A stretch of 24,347 bases of DNA, from the NCBI GenBank assembly GCA_015039365.1, contig WION01000686.1, positions 1-24,347 of the forward strand, read 5' to 3'. Numbering within the stretch: position 1 is the first letter of the stretch; each line of letters begins with the position of its first letter. This DNA comes from Amanita rubescens (Eukaryota > Basidiomycota > Agaricomycetes > Agaricales > Amanitaceae). Below, in pieces: positions 1 through 10,600 of this stretch. The position numbers and the translations under genes are program-made. The notes below the pieces were generated by a model that was given only the letters and a program-made list of their open reading frames with translations, did no database searches and was not told the DNA's origin.

Positions 1-2
1 AA

Positions 3-815
3 TCAGTCGACGCCTTCTTTGCCACTCCTTCCACTACCAGCTCGTTACGTTAAGATGACTCGCTATCCAAGTGTCAATCAGTATCTATTGACAATCTTCA
101 AACCAAATATGGTGCAGAGTTCTTTCTAGCTGCCTTCGCAAGGTTTATCGTTCTCCAGCGGAATCCCCAAGTGACGCGTGCTCACTTAGAACAGGACATC
201 TTAGACATTCATATACCATTTACGAGCGTCTCAGTCTATTACTCCATTCGGTACCAAGACAATGATGGGTCTGGCACAGTGGACTCAATTCGTATACGGC
301 CACACAAGAATGATAACAAAGGCCGGAAACTGGTCGATGGCCGGTTTGACACCGGCCTTGTTCATACCAAAGAAGATGGTCGTATTGGAATCCATGGTAT
401 GCCACATTGTCATTTTCATCACTGGGACACCACTGAGGTACTTTTACTAGCATACCGTGTTGCTCAGATCCGCGTTATATTCAGTATCAATCCCACAGCT
501 CGCAAGCTCTTATTTGGTGATAGCAACCATCCGCCTCACCATCTCGCTTATGTAGAGTGGTTCACGCCGTTCCAAAGGGCCCCCGATCCAAAGACCGGCC
601 TTTACAAAGTGTCGCGTTCATTTCAGCAGAATGCTCGTGTCGCGAGCATTGTTCCTGTGACCGACATCTCCCAAAGTATCCATCTCTCCCCAATCCTGGG
701 AAGATCTATGCCCCGGGAGTGGAATAGTCACACCGTTTTAGAAGAGTGCAATACGTTCCTTGTAAACCCATTCACAGACTACCGCACATATTTATTATTT
801 CACAGTTCTCTATAA
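3..815 (+). pseudogene. Relic of Plavaka/DUF6830 transposon-associated protein (C-terminal part)
   Basis: One reading frame is open from just after an in-frame TAA at 51-53 to a TAA at 813-815 and has no ATG near its left end. The frame before the TAA (from base 3) continues the same protein, so the stop is a disabling mutation. Residues such as EWFTPFQRAPDPKTGLYKVS, then HLSPILGRSMPREW, then NPFTDYRTY are the hallmark C-terminal pattern of the large proteins carried by Plavaka (CACTA-like) and KDZ-associated elements of mushrooms (from memory of the family). A likely 54-nt intron lies at 397-450 (GTATGC..CTAG); removing it joins GIH to AYRVAQIRVIF, which fits the family better than reading through. 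The rest of the protein lies left of the window. No terminal inverted repeats are visible, so this is a fragment and not a complete element. Confidence 0.7.
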
Positions 816-1015
816 CGTAGTATCAATCATTCTAATCTCATGGGTGTTTATTAACGTTTATTACTCAGTGCTTGTCTTATTTAGCTTAATTTGAGTGAAA
901 TTACGTCTAATGTCCTTCAGCAAATAACCCACTGCATTAGTTAACCGTAATTTACCTATAATTAAGACCATTCACAAGTAATTTCCTTCAATCCAAGGGG
1001 GGGGTTTTTCCTGAT

Positions 1016-1546
1016 GTGGTGAGTTGGCATTGTGCCGCTACTACGTTTTCTATTTGTACTGAAACCCTCTCAGTCTCAGCACACCCAGAGGGTTTTGTAG
1101 GCGTTGCCAACACTGTAAGATATCCTCACTCTCTGATACGACTCACATTGAACTATAATGATCAGTGGAAGCTAGTTCGGGGGGAACATGATAAATGGGC
1201 GATTTGCTCCAGCGGTATCGGCAGCATTCCGGGCCTTCCCATCGAAGGCTACTATCTTGCTGCCAACGGCCCGCCCAGAACCAGTTCCCTTAAAGTACAG
1301 GAGGAACCTTTGCACTGGAAAATTGTGCTTGACGAGAGTCGCACCGACTTCCTGTGCGTTCTTCACGAGCACGAACTGTTTACCTTCATTTCTGACGAGC
1401 TCTGTTTCCACAGGATCAAATCACTTGTTCCCAGTACTCCCGATGGCATCGTCGTCACCCAAGTATCAGAAACTGGAGTGGATATCCAACCTTATGATCG
1501 CAAAGCTAATAGCCCGTACCAGAGGTGGATCTTTAATCTGGCCTGA
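1016..1546 (+). CDS. Small protein, possibly beta-trefoil (lectin or protease-inhibitor like); 5' end unresolved
   Basis: The frame is open for about 176 codons and ends at TGA 1544-1546. It contains no ATG at all, so the real start must lie in an upstream exon or the gene is broken. A convincing intron sits at its left end: GTGAGT at 1019, TACTGAAAC branch, CAG at 1073 or 1079. No upstream ATG joins it in the correct phase: the ATG at 1014 gives the wrong phase, and the one at 910 soon hits a stop. The product is rich in beta-strand-like stretches, has a GYYLAANG segment near the middle, and ends in YQRWIFNLA. That resembles the QxW-type end of beta-trefoil proteins, and weakly the mushroom cysteine/serine protease inhibitors (mycocypins, I66). 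This assignment is a guess from pattern. No signal peptide is seen. Confidence 0.4.
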   Translation: MVSWHCAATTFSICTETLSVSAHPEGFVGVANTVRYPHSLIRLTLNYNDQWKLVRGEHDKWAICSSGIGSIPGLPIEGYYLAANGPPRTSSLKVQEEPLHWKIVLDESRTDFLCVLHEHELFTFISDELCFHRIKSLVPSTPDGIVVTQVSETGVDIQPYDRKANSPYQRWIFNLA

Positions 1547-1844
1547 GTGGAAATGAGGTGCTTGAGATGACGAGCGTTGAAATGGACCTGTCGCTTTTTG
1601 TACCAAATTATAGAAATTCCATTGTTTCTGTTCGTTAGCAATTGATCTTGGATTTTAATAAGTGTGATATTATCAATGTCTCGACTCTCTCCAGGTATAC
1701 ATCCGTACACTTCTCCAATTCTACGAATGTATGTATGAAGAGATGAATATACTGAATATTGGATTCGGTGTTGATGGCCCTATTTAATATACAGCGTGAC
1801 CTGACCGTAGACGGGTCACAATCTTATACCATAACACCATTAGT

Positions 1845-3157
1845 ATGACCGCCCTGCCATCTCTTGACACATGCGGACTCCAGGGAACGGGGCTCAGCAT
1901 TTGGCGTTTCTTACTGCAGGCCGAGATTACCGCCAATGCGGCCCCCCACACCAATGCCAGATACAACGACCCTCTCGTTGGAATTCGTCTCTTGGGTTTC
2001 TTTCTAAAGGACTTCTGGGACCATGCTCATGATGGGTACCTAGGATCTACGCCGTATTCTCGTATGGTTTTGGAGATCGCCTCGTGCCTCGACAAAGCGG
2101 ATGACAAAGCCATATACGACGCCCTCGTTCAGCTGGGTCTTAGGTATCGCAATTACCTCTTACGAGTATGTGAGACGCACGATTATCTTCCACGATATTC
2201 TAAATGCACTAAAAAAACGCCAGTTCGTTCCAACACAAGAGGTAGACCCACGCCATCGCAGCACGAGTCTCGGCCATCTTTTGAAGTTGTAAAGGGCCGA
2301 GTCTTGGAAGAACTAGACAAAGCTCCCCAGACGAAATCGAATGTCAGAAAACAGGTATGTTTCTTAGGCATCTATATCGGACATCAGCTCATCTTCAGGC
2401 GTTGCTACGCGATGGATACAAATGTGCCATCAGCGGCGTCTATGATAGGCAGTCTTGCCTCGACATTGAAGAGATCAATGCTGCTCGCATGGCTCTAGAT
2501 AATCCCAAGTTCATCGGTACAGAGGTTGCCCATATCTTTCCAGGGAGCGCTCAAGACGGTGACGAGGTTAGTGCTTTATCGCTCTGATAGGGCTCATCCT
2601 ACTGATAGTTCCACAGGATTATGCTGCAACAATCTTCGCAATACTCGAGCTGTTTGGTCTTGGGAAGAAAGCGGAAGCCCTGTATGGCGGTAAAGTTAAC
2701 GGCCTTCATAATGTGATAAACATGGCGACGGACTTGCACGACGCGTTTGAGTCATTTGATCTGTGGCTTGAACCGGTACGAGGACAAGTATGTCGCATTA
2801 TTTACTTCGTTATTCTCCACCCAAGCTGCATGGTGTATTCAGGAAAACACTTATAACGTTTGCGGGAAACAACTTGGCGGGTACTTGGTGCCCATACCAT
2901 CATGCGTCACGTTCAAGGTGGAGCCCTCTGCCGCAGCCGCCGCTGAGGCCATGAATAAGAGATTGATGTTGCCCGACCAAGACCTGATCGCTATTCGTGC
3001 TGCATGTGCTCGGGTCGCCAATTTATCTGGAGCTGCTGAGCAAGCGAATCAAATCATCAGAGATATGGAAGATACTACAGTCCTAACGGATGATGGGAGT
3101 ATGGCTGAGATTCTTTCTTTACGCCTGTCGATGCTGATATCCCGACAACATTCATGA
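1845..3157 (+). CDS. HNH_2-type endonuclease domain protein
   Basis: Five exons give 369 residues: 1845-2169, 2224-2354, 2399-2566, 2617-2787, 2843-3157. The introns are 54, 44, 50 and 55 nt, all GT..AG. The first uses GTGAGA at 2170, which restores the family-like junction LLRVFR before a PTPS-containing linker. The N-terminal half (about 1-150) is the helical region usual in these proteins. The HNH_2 domain begins at ALLRDGYKCAISG (residue 153), with His in AHIFP (about 197), Asn in HNVIN (about 240) and His in DLHDAFE (about 249), so the three catalytic positions are present. The C-terminus is Ala-rich and unassigned. Such proteins occur in many copies in mushroom genomes and their cellular role is not known; metal-dependent DNA cleavage is inferred from the domain. 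All exons keep frame, so the gene looks intact. Confidence 0.85.
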
Positions 3158-3690
3158 AAAATTAGAAGTTAGAACTCAAGAAATAAAAAACTCGAATACT
3201 TGGAGCTTATTCTCTCGATTTCGATTTCCGCCGCATTCGTGACTCAAGCGCGAAAGGAAGTGGCTCATCAGTGAAGAACAATTCATGGAAAGACACTTAC
3301 GAATGAAAATGGAGGCCTTCCTCCGATTTCGTCCCGCCATCCGCAGTCTTCAAAGCCTTCATGGGAGCCCCACTTTGTTGGTCTTGTTGTGACGAGCTAT
3401 CACCGAGGTTGTAAATGCCTATAAGATCGCAGCCCCGGTATCACCAAAGTTGTTCTGCACAGGCTCTAGTACTGTTTATGTCAATGCCTATCGATTCATC
3501 CGCTGTGATTGCCGCTCTAGTGAACATTATTAGATCTCAATTTAATAAGAACGCGTCTAAAAACATTTGTCCGCTCGAACACGTGCCACCGTTAGTCATT
3601 CCCCAGGCCGCCACCGACGGGCTTGAACTGCTTCCCGCATGTCCAGATAATAGTACCTTTCCCCCCCACTGCCACCCAGATTCCAAAGCA
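3158..3690 (+). other. Intergenic region between HNH gene and ankyrin gene
   Basis: This stretch should hold the 3' UTR of the HNH gene (AATAAA-like AAATAAAAAA near 3180) and the 5' region of the ankyrin gene. The ankyrin frame stays open upstream of its chosen ATG back to an ATG at 3415, so an N-terminal extension of 92 residues is formally possible. The extension looks unlike the family and contains a C8 tract at 3661-3668. No other gene or repeat is seen. Confidence 0.4.
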
Positions 3691-4241
3691 ATGGCTGCTC
3701 AAAATGACACCACACGCCCACCTGTCACACAGCTCCCATCCGACACAGTCGAATTTGCACATCGCATGTTCGACGCCGCGAGAAGCGGTGATTCAACCCT
3801 TCTCCTCGCAGCAGTAGATGCTGGGCTTCCAGTAAACCTGACAAACTCTCAAGGTTCTTCCGAATTTCGAATGCCCGTGCTGACCAGGCTAACTCTTGGC
3901 GCACTCCCGCAGGCAACTCTCTCCTCATGCTCGCTTCCTACGCAGGGCACGCACAGCTTGTGCAAGACCTGCTCTCACGCGGTGCGGATCCAAATAGGCT
4001 GAACGACCTCGGTCAGTCTATGGTAGCTGGTGCTGTATTCAAAGGGCACGATGATGTGGTGGGAGTCTTGATGCGAAATGGTGCTAATCCGAGAATAGGG
4101 AGGCCAACGGCGATTGAGACGGCGGCAGTGTTCGGAAAAGGGAAAGAAACGATGGATGTCCTGGGTGCTAAGGAAGGGGATGTTGGTAAGGATGTGCCGT
4201 TACCGCCTTCAACAGTCAACGCCAGTAAAAACGATGGTTGA
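3691..4241 (+). CDS. Ankyrin-repeat protein
   Basis: Two exons (3691-3853 and 3913-4241) give 163 residues; the 59-nt intron starts GTTCTT and ends CCGCAG. The product begins MAAQND. Ankyrin repeats run from about residue 22 to 130: a helical start (FAHRMFDAARSGD), then LLLAAVDAGLPVNL, LLMLASYAGHAQLVQDLL-RGADPN, and VAGAVFKGHDDVVGVLMRNGANP. The short, stand-alone architecture resembles small ankyrin proteins of fungi and bacteria, which act through protein binding; no enzyme domain is present. The tail is charged and ends KNDG. The start was chosen because the family normally begins 15-30 residues before the first helix. It converges on the TatD gene with only 41 bases between the two stop codons, so the transcripts probably overlap at their 3' ends. 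Confidence 0.8.
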
Positions 4242-4282
4242 AAGTTAATGTAATAATGCAATCTAGTCAATCTATGTGGGGT

Positions 4283-5530
4283 CTAAACACCATACACCTT
4301 CCGTGCATTCTCTCTAGCTTCTCTCATTACCCTTTCCGCATCCCAACCTGATCCTGCAACGTTTGCGACGAATTCCGCTGTCCAAGGTATCATCGCTGAA
4401 TGACATAGCGGGAGTTTAGCCCCTTTAAGAGGTGGCAGGGAGTCATAGAGTGTTGCAGGGACCATGTAAGGTGCATCTGTTTCTAATAGGATTCGCAGAT
4501 TTGTTGTTCCAGAAGAAGAGGGGCCATCCGTAGAATTTAAAGGTGATACAGATTCTGTGAGCCGTCTTACGACGGTGGAAGTGTCCTTATTCGACGAGTA
4601 CGATATCACGCCTGTTATCCCGATGTAGAGGTTTGGAAAATGATCTAAAAGTCGTTGTGCGAAATCGGGGGAATCGGTAAAGCAGTGTGTATGAATCTAT
4701 GCGATGTCAGCAAAAAAAAGTTGAATGGGATAGCTGAGATGAGGTACGGACCTTGTGATCCTTTGGCACATGTTCTTTCAAAATCCGCTCTGTATCGTCA
4801 TCTGCTTCTCGGGTGTGTATCGTTAAAGGTTTACCCAGCTTCACCGCTTGCTTTAGCTGCCGTATGAAGACTCTTTGTTGAACATCCCTAGGCGAGTTGT
4901 CGTAGTGATAATCCAGACCCATTTCTCCCCAACCCACGCATCGAGGGTGTGCCATTGCTTCGATACTGGACAAAAGTTAAGATTCAGAGCAGTGAGAGTA
5001 ATCTCGAGGGCATACATTTCCTTTTCGATATCATCGGTGTAAAGTCTTGCTTCGTGCCTAATCTCAAGTCGGTGCCGAGACGAGGAACGTTCAAAGTGTG
5101 CTTACGGATGGACGCCTACGATGACAGTCAGTCTGCTGCGATACAAAACGCGGGACAACGCACCCATCACAAACCAATATTCAATCCCGCCCCATTTCGT
5201 TTCTCTATCCTCTTTCGTCACCGCAGAGTCCGCAAACTCTTTCCACATCCTCTGAACCGGAGCTTCACACCACACGTCTACGATTGCTTGGATGTTTTTC
5301 CCCGCGTAGAGCCCACGCATGAAATCAAACACGTTCTCATATAGGCCTGTTTTGTACCGCGAACGGTACGCAGCAAAAGTGGACGCGAGATGGGTATGAG
5401 TGTCAACGATGGGCGCGTTTGGAGCTTTTGAATGCGCTGGGAGGAGTAGGAAGCTTTCTGGAGGAGTTGTTGACCGTTTTTTGCCCATGCTCAGAAATCT
5501 GCGGAAGAGTAGGGGTCTGACTAAGGTCAT
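4283..5530 (-). CDS. TatD-family metal-dependent deoxyribonuclease
   Basis: Five exons on the minus strand (5530-5164, 5115-5106, 5057-5016, 4965-4752, 4696-4283) give 348 residues. The introns are 48, 48, 50 and 55 nt. The metal ligands of the TatD amidohydrolase fold are all present: HTH (45-47), Glu154 in GWGEMGLDYHY, His190 in LTIHTRE, His215 in IHTHCF and Asp285 in TDAPYM. TatD enzymes are Mg-dependent exo/endonucleases linked to DNA repair and DNA breakdown during cell death. Exon 2 is only 10 nt and encodes part of VMGVHPHEA. The N-terminus MTLVRPLLFRRFLSM is basic and hydrophobic with no acidic residue, like a mitochondrial presequence. A second ATG at codon 15 would remove it, so dual targeting is possible but inferred. 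The upstream gap to the monooxygenase stop is 147 bases and must hold the promoter. Confidence 0.9.
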
Positions 5531-5677
5531 GTCACACTAACACTAACACTTGAATGAGCAAATTGAAATTGAAATCTATGCAATGGTACACTACAATCTA
5601 GAGTACAATAACAAAGCGTGAAAACATTATTGAGAACATAAGTTTAGAAATCTCCGTGCCATGATTATGATCTGCGG

Positions 5678-7673
5678 TTAGGCGTTGATCGACAGTTCTT
5701 TCTGACCGACAATCTCGGAACCGTGTTCAGACCACCACTCTTCCACCGCCTCGTCTGCGTCATAAGCCATCAACGCGTCCTTCTTGGCCTTATCGACCCA
5801 GGCGTTCGGGTTTTTGCCAAATGCATCCTTGGGAATCGCTTCCCCACGCGCCTCCTTCAACACAACTTCCATAGCCTTAATCATCGCCGCGTCACGCTCG
5901 CGCTGCTCAGGTCCGTCAGGGTGATGGAAGACCTTCTGTAGCGATAGAGCCATCAACTGGGTGCCAGTTGCGCGATCGTAGCGGAGCTTTTCGCAGGCTT
6001 TGAGAAGGGCGGGGATCTGAGATTTCGAGGTTATACGCGAGAAGAGGTTGCCGAGGACTGCTGCGTCTTCAATCTAAACTCAATTAGAATGAATAGAGAG
6101 GGCATGGTGAGGGGGACTTACGGCCATTGAAGCACCCTGGGCGCGGTACGGCTAGAAAGTCCAATGAACATTCCATTCTCATACTGTGCTCCGGACTCGA
6201 GACTCACCAACATAGGATGGCACGAATCGCCGATAAGCGCAACTCTTCCTCCAGAATGGGTCCAGGTCTTCAACGGAAGCCGAACCATTAGGCGAGACGT
6301 CAAAACCGACGTCACCATCGCTTGCAACTTTCGCAGACTAGCGACCGCATTAGAAAATCTTATTTCAGAGACAAGCGAAAAAAAAAGACAATTACCGCGG
6401 GTCCCAACCTTCGTAGGCCTTAAACATTTCGTTGACGTCACCAGGGCTAGACCATGACTCGGTCGCCTCATCATCGGGATGCAACATGACGAGATTGTAC
6501 TCCTTTTTCCCTCGCTAGTGACCCAGATCAACTCTTGAACACGCCATTATAACAAACTCGGCGACGTACCACACAATACCCAACCACATGCATGTCCGGT
6601 CCCATCCACATGGTCGACTCGGGTTATCTACGAACGACCTCAACTCAGGGTCTTTCAATAGACCCTCAGTGCTGATCGTCGCTCTGTATGCCGAATCTCC
6701 CGTAGGAGTCGGGGCATCGGGGCCTTGAACCATACACGTCCGAATGATGCTCTTTACTCCATCCGCACCGATGATCATGTCGCCATAAACGACCTCTCCG
6801 GACGAGAGGACCACATGCGGAGAGGGTGGATCGGGTGAGACGGAGACGACGCGAGAGTTCACGCGGAGGTTTATGTAAGGCGTCGCAAGGTCACACAAAA
6901 TTTTGTGAACATCGGCTCGCTGGATAGCGGATGTCAACTTCCAGACATGTGAAACGGGAAATGTGTCAAAAAACTTACGTGGGCGTGGTAATAAGGTGCT
7001 CCATATTCTTTTGTCATCTTATCACCAAAGATGTCGAACCCGACGCGTTCGCCATTATCGACTACGAAGCGGCCGCGAGTGAGTAAAGTTTTTGCTCGGA
7101 AAATTGGTTAAAAAAAACATACATCTGCGGAAGGAAATAGACTCTGGCATGACCGCATCCGTATCCAATCTTTCTTTAACGCCCCACCGGATGAGAAGCC
7201 GGCTTACGTCTGCCAAGACCAGTCAGTCCCCTGTTCTCCGAGGATGTCCGAATTACGTACTGGGTCCAAGCTGGATACCCGCCCCAATTTCGCCCAGCGC
7301 CGGGGCGGATTCGAGAAGGGTCACTTTGTGCCCGGCTTTGCCTAAAGTGTACCCTGCAGCGAGACCGGCCAAGCCGCATCCAACGATGATGATGTCGAGT
7401 TTGACTGGTGCTTCGCCGGCCGGAGTCTATATGTGGATATTAGTATCCCTGAATCTTGATCGTGGCTATGGGCGACATGAAGGCACTTACGGGATGTGGT
7501 TTTGTCGACTTTTCCGCCGCTGGGCCATGTTCTATTGCGGGTGGGCGTGCCTGGAAGAAGTAGACTACCCATGCTTGAATGAGCGATAAGAGTCTTGAAA
7601 AGACTGCAATCTAATGACATCGTATGCTTGCTTAGAGTCCGTAAGCTTAAGCATAAGGGAGTCGGCTTACCAT
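5678..7673 (-). CDS. FAD-dependent monooxygenase, salicylate hydroxylase-like
   Basis: The model has ten exons and 472 residues: 7673-7671, 7550-7491, 7426-7261, 7209-7123, 7061-6979, 6919-6575, 6514-6396, 6337-6208, 6151-6122, 6073-5678. It shows the features of aromatic-ring hydroxylases of the PHBH fold: GCGLAG dinucleotide motif (37-42) in a Rossmann start, GPN and RRF-NGERVGFD segments, GADG (184-187), GDSCHPM (324-330) and PYRAQGASMAIEDA (332-345). The reaction would be NAD(P)H- and O2-dependent hydroxylation of a small aromatic such as salicylate; the substrate cannot be told from sequence. Segment GWDRTCMWLGI replaces the more usual G-P-G-R-H stretch, and the donor there (GTGTGG, 6574) is the weakest splice call. 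The first exon is inferred to carry only ATG. No peroxisomal C-terminal signal is seen (ends SINA). Confidence 0.85.
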
Positions 7674-10600
7674 TTTTTGATAAAGTATTAAGGCTGTGGA
7701 GTGTTGTGCAGTTGACCACGACTAAAGAAGGGGGCGGTAATGCAGTTGAAGGTGGATTGTGTGCACGACTTATAGCGCTTGCTTTCCCGGTATGATTCCT
7801 TTCGGAAACGAAATGGAGAGAAGGGTATCGCACTTAAGATAGAACAGATCGAATGGGTTTAACTGGCCTAGATGAACACGACGTCTTTTTTTGGAATGTA
7901 TATGGTCTGGCGTGTGTTTTGAACATCGAAGCAATGGTCATGTAGTATAAACATGTGCCCCGATTCGAACGCACGAGGCCGGCGCGTGCCATTTCCGGAC
8001 CGCGGCCGAAACTACTTGATAGTAAAATCCCCAGGTAACGATAAAACCTCACTGGAGAAAAATGCTAACGTACAGAGGATGTTTATTGTGCGAAGGGTAG
8101 TTTTTCACCGTGGTCTCGAAAATCAACCGGGGAATGGACCTTGCGGGATATGTCAAGCGAGATGATTGGCGATGAGAATGCATCTGGCTAGGGATTAGAG
8201 CTGTCACCGCAAGCTGCGTTGCGTTCTGCTCGCAGTTAGCTGACAAACCAAGCAGTGCGAACTGTGCCTTGTGGGAAACATCAAGATAGTCAAGTAAGGT
8301 TACTTAAGTAATAAGATATGACTGGATATGGTCTGCGTGCAGACTCAAAACATCGATCATTGATAGATTGATATGCGAACGCCAGATTATTGTTGATCAT
8401 TTCCATTTTGGTGTATTGGCACATGTATGCGCAGCGGAATAGGGCGCGGCCGCTATCGCTCCGCAACCATGCGGTAGACTTTGGTAGACCGTGAATGAGA
8501 ATGCCGCGATGCCAAGATTTGGTCCGGAGGTTCGATATCGCGCTTGTTACATATCTACACTACTTACCACAGCATTAGTCAGTGCCGGACATGATATCTA
8601 TGCCAACGCCACCTGGATATGCAATTCCTTGGCAAATGGTGTTATACTTCTTGGTCATACTTTCTCCCGGTGCAATTACAACAAGGCTGTACGAGGGCAA
8701 ATTGAATACTCTGACAGAGCGACGAGTATTAATATTTTGCTACAGTCGCCCACTTGAGTGGTGGACGGTATTAGAGCCTCTGCTTTCCTCATGGACTTGA
8801 CTCACCAATAAAAAACAAACCCAGTACCGTCGGAGACGGTAGTAGACAATGTGCTTTGTTTGTTCTTGTTTGCTTAATTGGCGGATATTTCCCTCGTTCC
8901 GTATCATTCCGAGTTACACATATCCAAAAGGCTTAACGGTTATTGTTTTCTCCTCTCGTATGAAATTGCGGCGGAAATTGACTGAACGGAGATGATGCTT
9001 AGAGGCATAAGGTCAGCACTTAGTTCGGAACTGAACGATATTCCGTTGGCGGCCTGACACCGACGTTATCTATTGGCGATTGCACTCCCAAATGAATATC
9101 CGATTTCTGTCGTTCGCTTTTGGCAATAAGGCCGTGTCGCATTGGTACGTGCAGCAGATTGGAATGCTCGCCACGTCCAAGTCAATAGCATCTGTATTCC
9201 AGGACACTGATAGTCGTTTAGGTTAGACATCACACGTCGTCCCAACTACAGCTTCTACGCTTATACCTTTACCTTTACCTTGTTTTATAGTAGATATTTC
9301 TTTTGGAATATCTCGGTATACAAATGGAAGCCAAAAGATAAAGTGTGCCTGCAAACAATTTGATTGTTTCCGGTAGCGGGAAGAGTGCAAGACGAGAGCT
9401 GGTGCGGGCGCGTGAGGCAAGGGTCTGAGTCGGATCGGCTTAGAGGCAATCGATGACCAGTGGCGTGGATCAGGGGCTCAAGCAGAGTTTGATCGACATG
9501 GCTAGATGAGCGTCGGCTTGCGCCGACCGCGACTTTGCTTGCTTGCGTGATGTAATTGTAAGATATATAGGATAGATCAGAGTGCGTCAGTCATGATTCG
9601 CATGTTCTCTTGAACGTGTGTTCACTCAAACATAAATTATCGTTCGCTACACACAACACGACACGGTCGATAAATACGTGGAATACGACATATTTTTGTA
9701 GTACAAGCGTACCACTCATCATACGCAGCATTGATTAGTGCAACTTAAGGAAGGACTTGTGCTGAAGTTCGATGATAAGACGGGCAGAAGAAGAGTAGAG
9801 TTGGGTGGAGTAAAAGAGAGAGATAAGATAACTAACAGTTCCCACGATTCAACTCAATGCGATCAGGACATGATTACATAATGAAGTCTAATCCTCTTGA
9901 ACAAGAAAGAAGACGGTTGTACTACATCGCGACGCGCGCAGTGTACTATGCCTTCTTAAGCAGGACAACCGTCAACCCACTCAATTCATCACTGAAAAAA
10001 CTGCTGTCGCCATCGCTACCATTGTAATCTCTTAAACTCAAGAGATTAATCTATGGATCCAAGCTGCCTTTCACTACCCAATAGCTCAACGCATGTCACC
10101 CTTCTAGCTCGAATCACCTGATACTTCCTCCAGCCCAAATCCCTGATGCTGACACTTCTTTTCCGGAGTCAAAATCGACGAGATGAGAATTTTCTTCCTC
10201 CGTCCTCCCCAGCATCAATCCATCGTGCCTGAACGCCAGGCTACCACCGACGTCTCACTTTTCATTCCGGAAAAGTCTGCATTTTCATCCCTCTTACTGT
10301 TACCCTGGATTTTCTTGATGCCGTGCTTCACTCTTGCGCCGTCAACGACTCTCTGGCCCAATTTGATCCAATATGGTATCCCCGTTCGTCCTGAGATGTG
10401 CGTAGGTTGTTCCCCGACGATCCAGCCTCAATTAATCTTAACCGAGTGACAACTCTGCATCGCTGCTTAACGTTGTGCCGCCAGTTATTGAAGAATGGGA
10501 TAAACTAGATCCCGGACATGCTGTGCAGGACTGCCACTCGGAAAGTAGCGTATTGATCGGGTAGTTTCGCTCCTCCAGTGGTGAATGTGATGTCATTTTA

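Noticed and set aside
5116..5163. Reading straight through the first TatD intron (16 extra residues, no stop)
   Set aside because: The insertion would split the conserved VMGVHP segment, and both splice sites are good, so it is treated as an intron.
6515..6574. Suspected missing segment in the FAD monooxygenase between WLG and RGKKEYN
   Set aside because: Aligning GWDRTCMWLGI with the family's G-P-G-R-H-containing strand leaves only about two residues missing; this is divergence plus a weak donor site, not a lost exon.
7950..8010. tRNA-like T-loop (GTTCGAATC) on the minus strand
   Set aside because: The flanking bases do not form a 5-bp T-stem and no acceptor stem or anticodon arm could be found, so it is not called a tRNA.
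8491..8800. Two overlapping plus-strand frames of 72-88 codons
   Set aside because: No motif, no plausible introns, and the two frames compete for the same DNA; most likely chance.
9881..10027. 48-codon ATG frame
   Set aside because: It has no recognisable product, no clear splice continuation and lies in gene-poor DNA; mentioned only in the description of that stretch.
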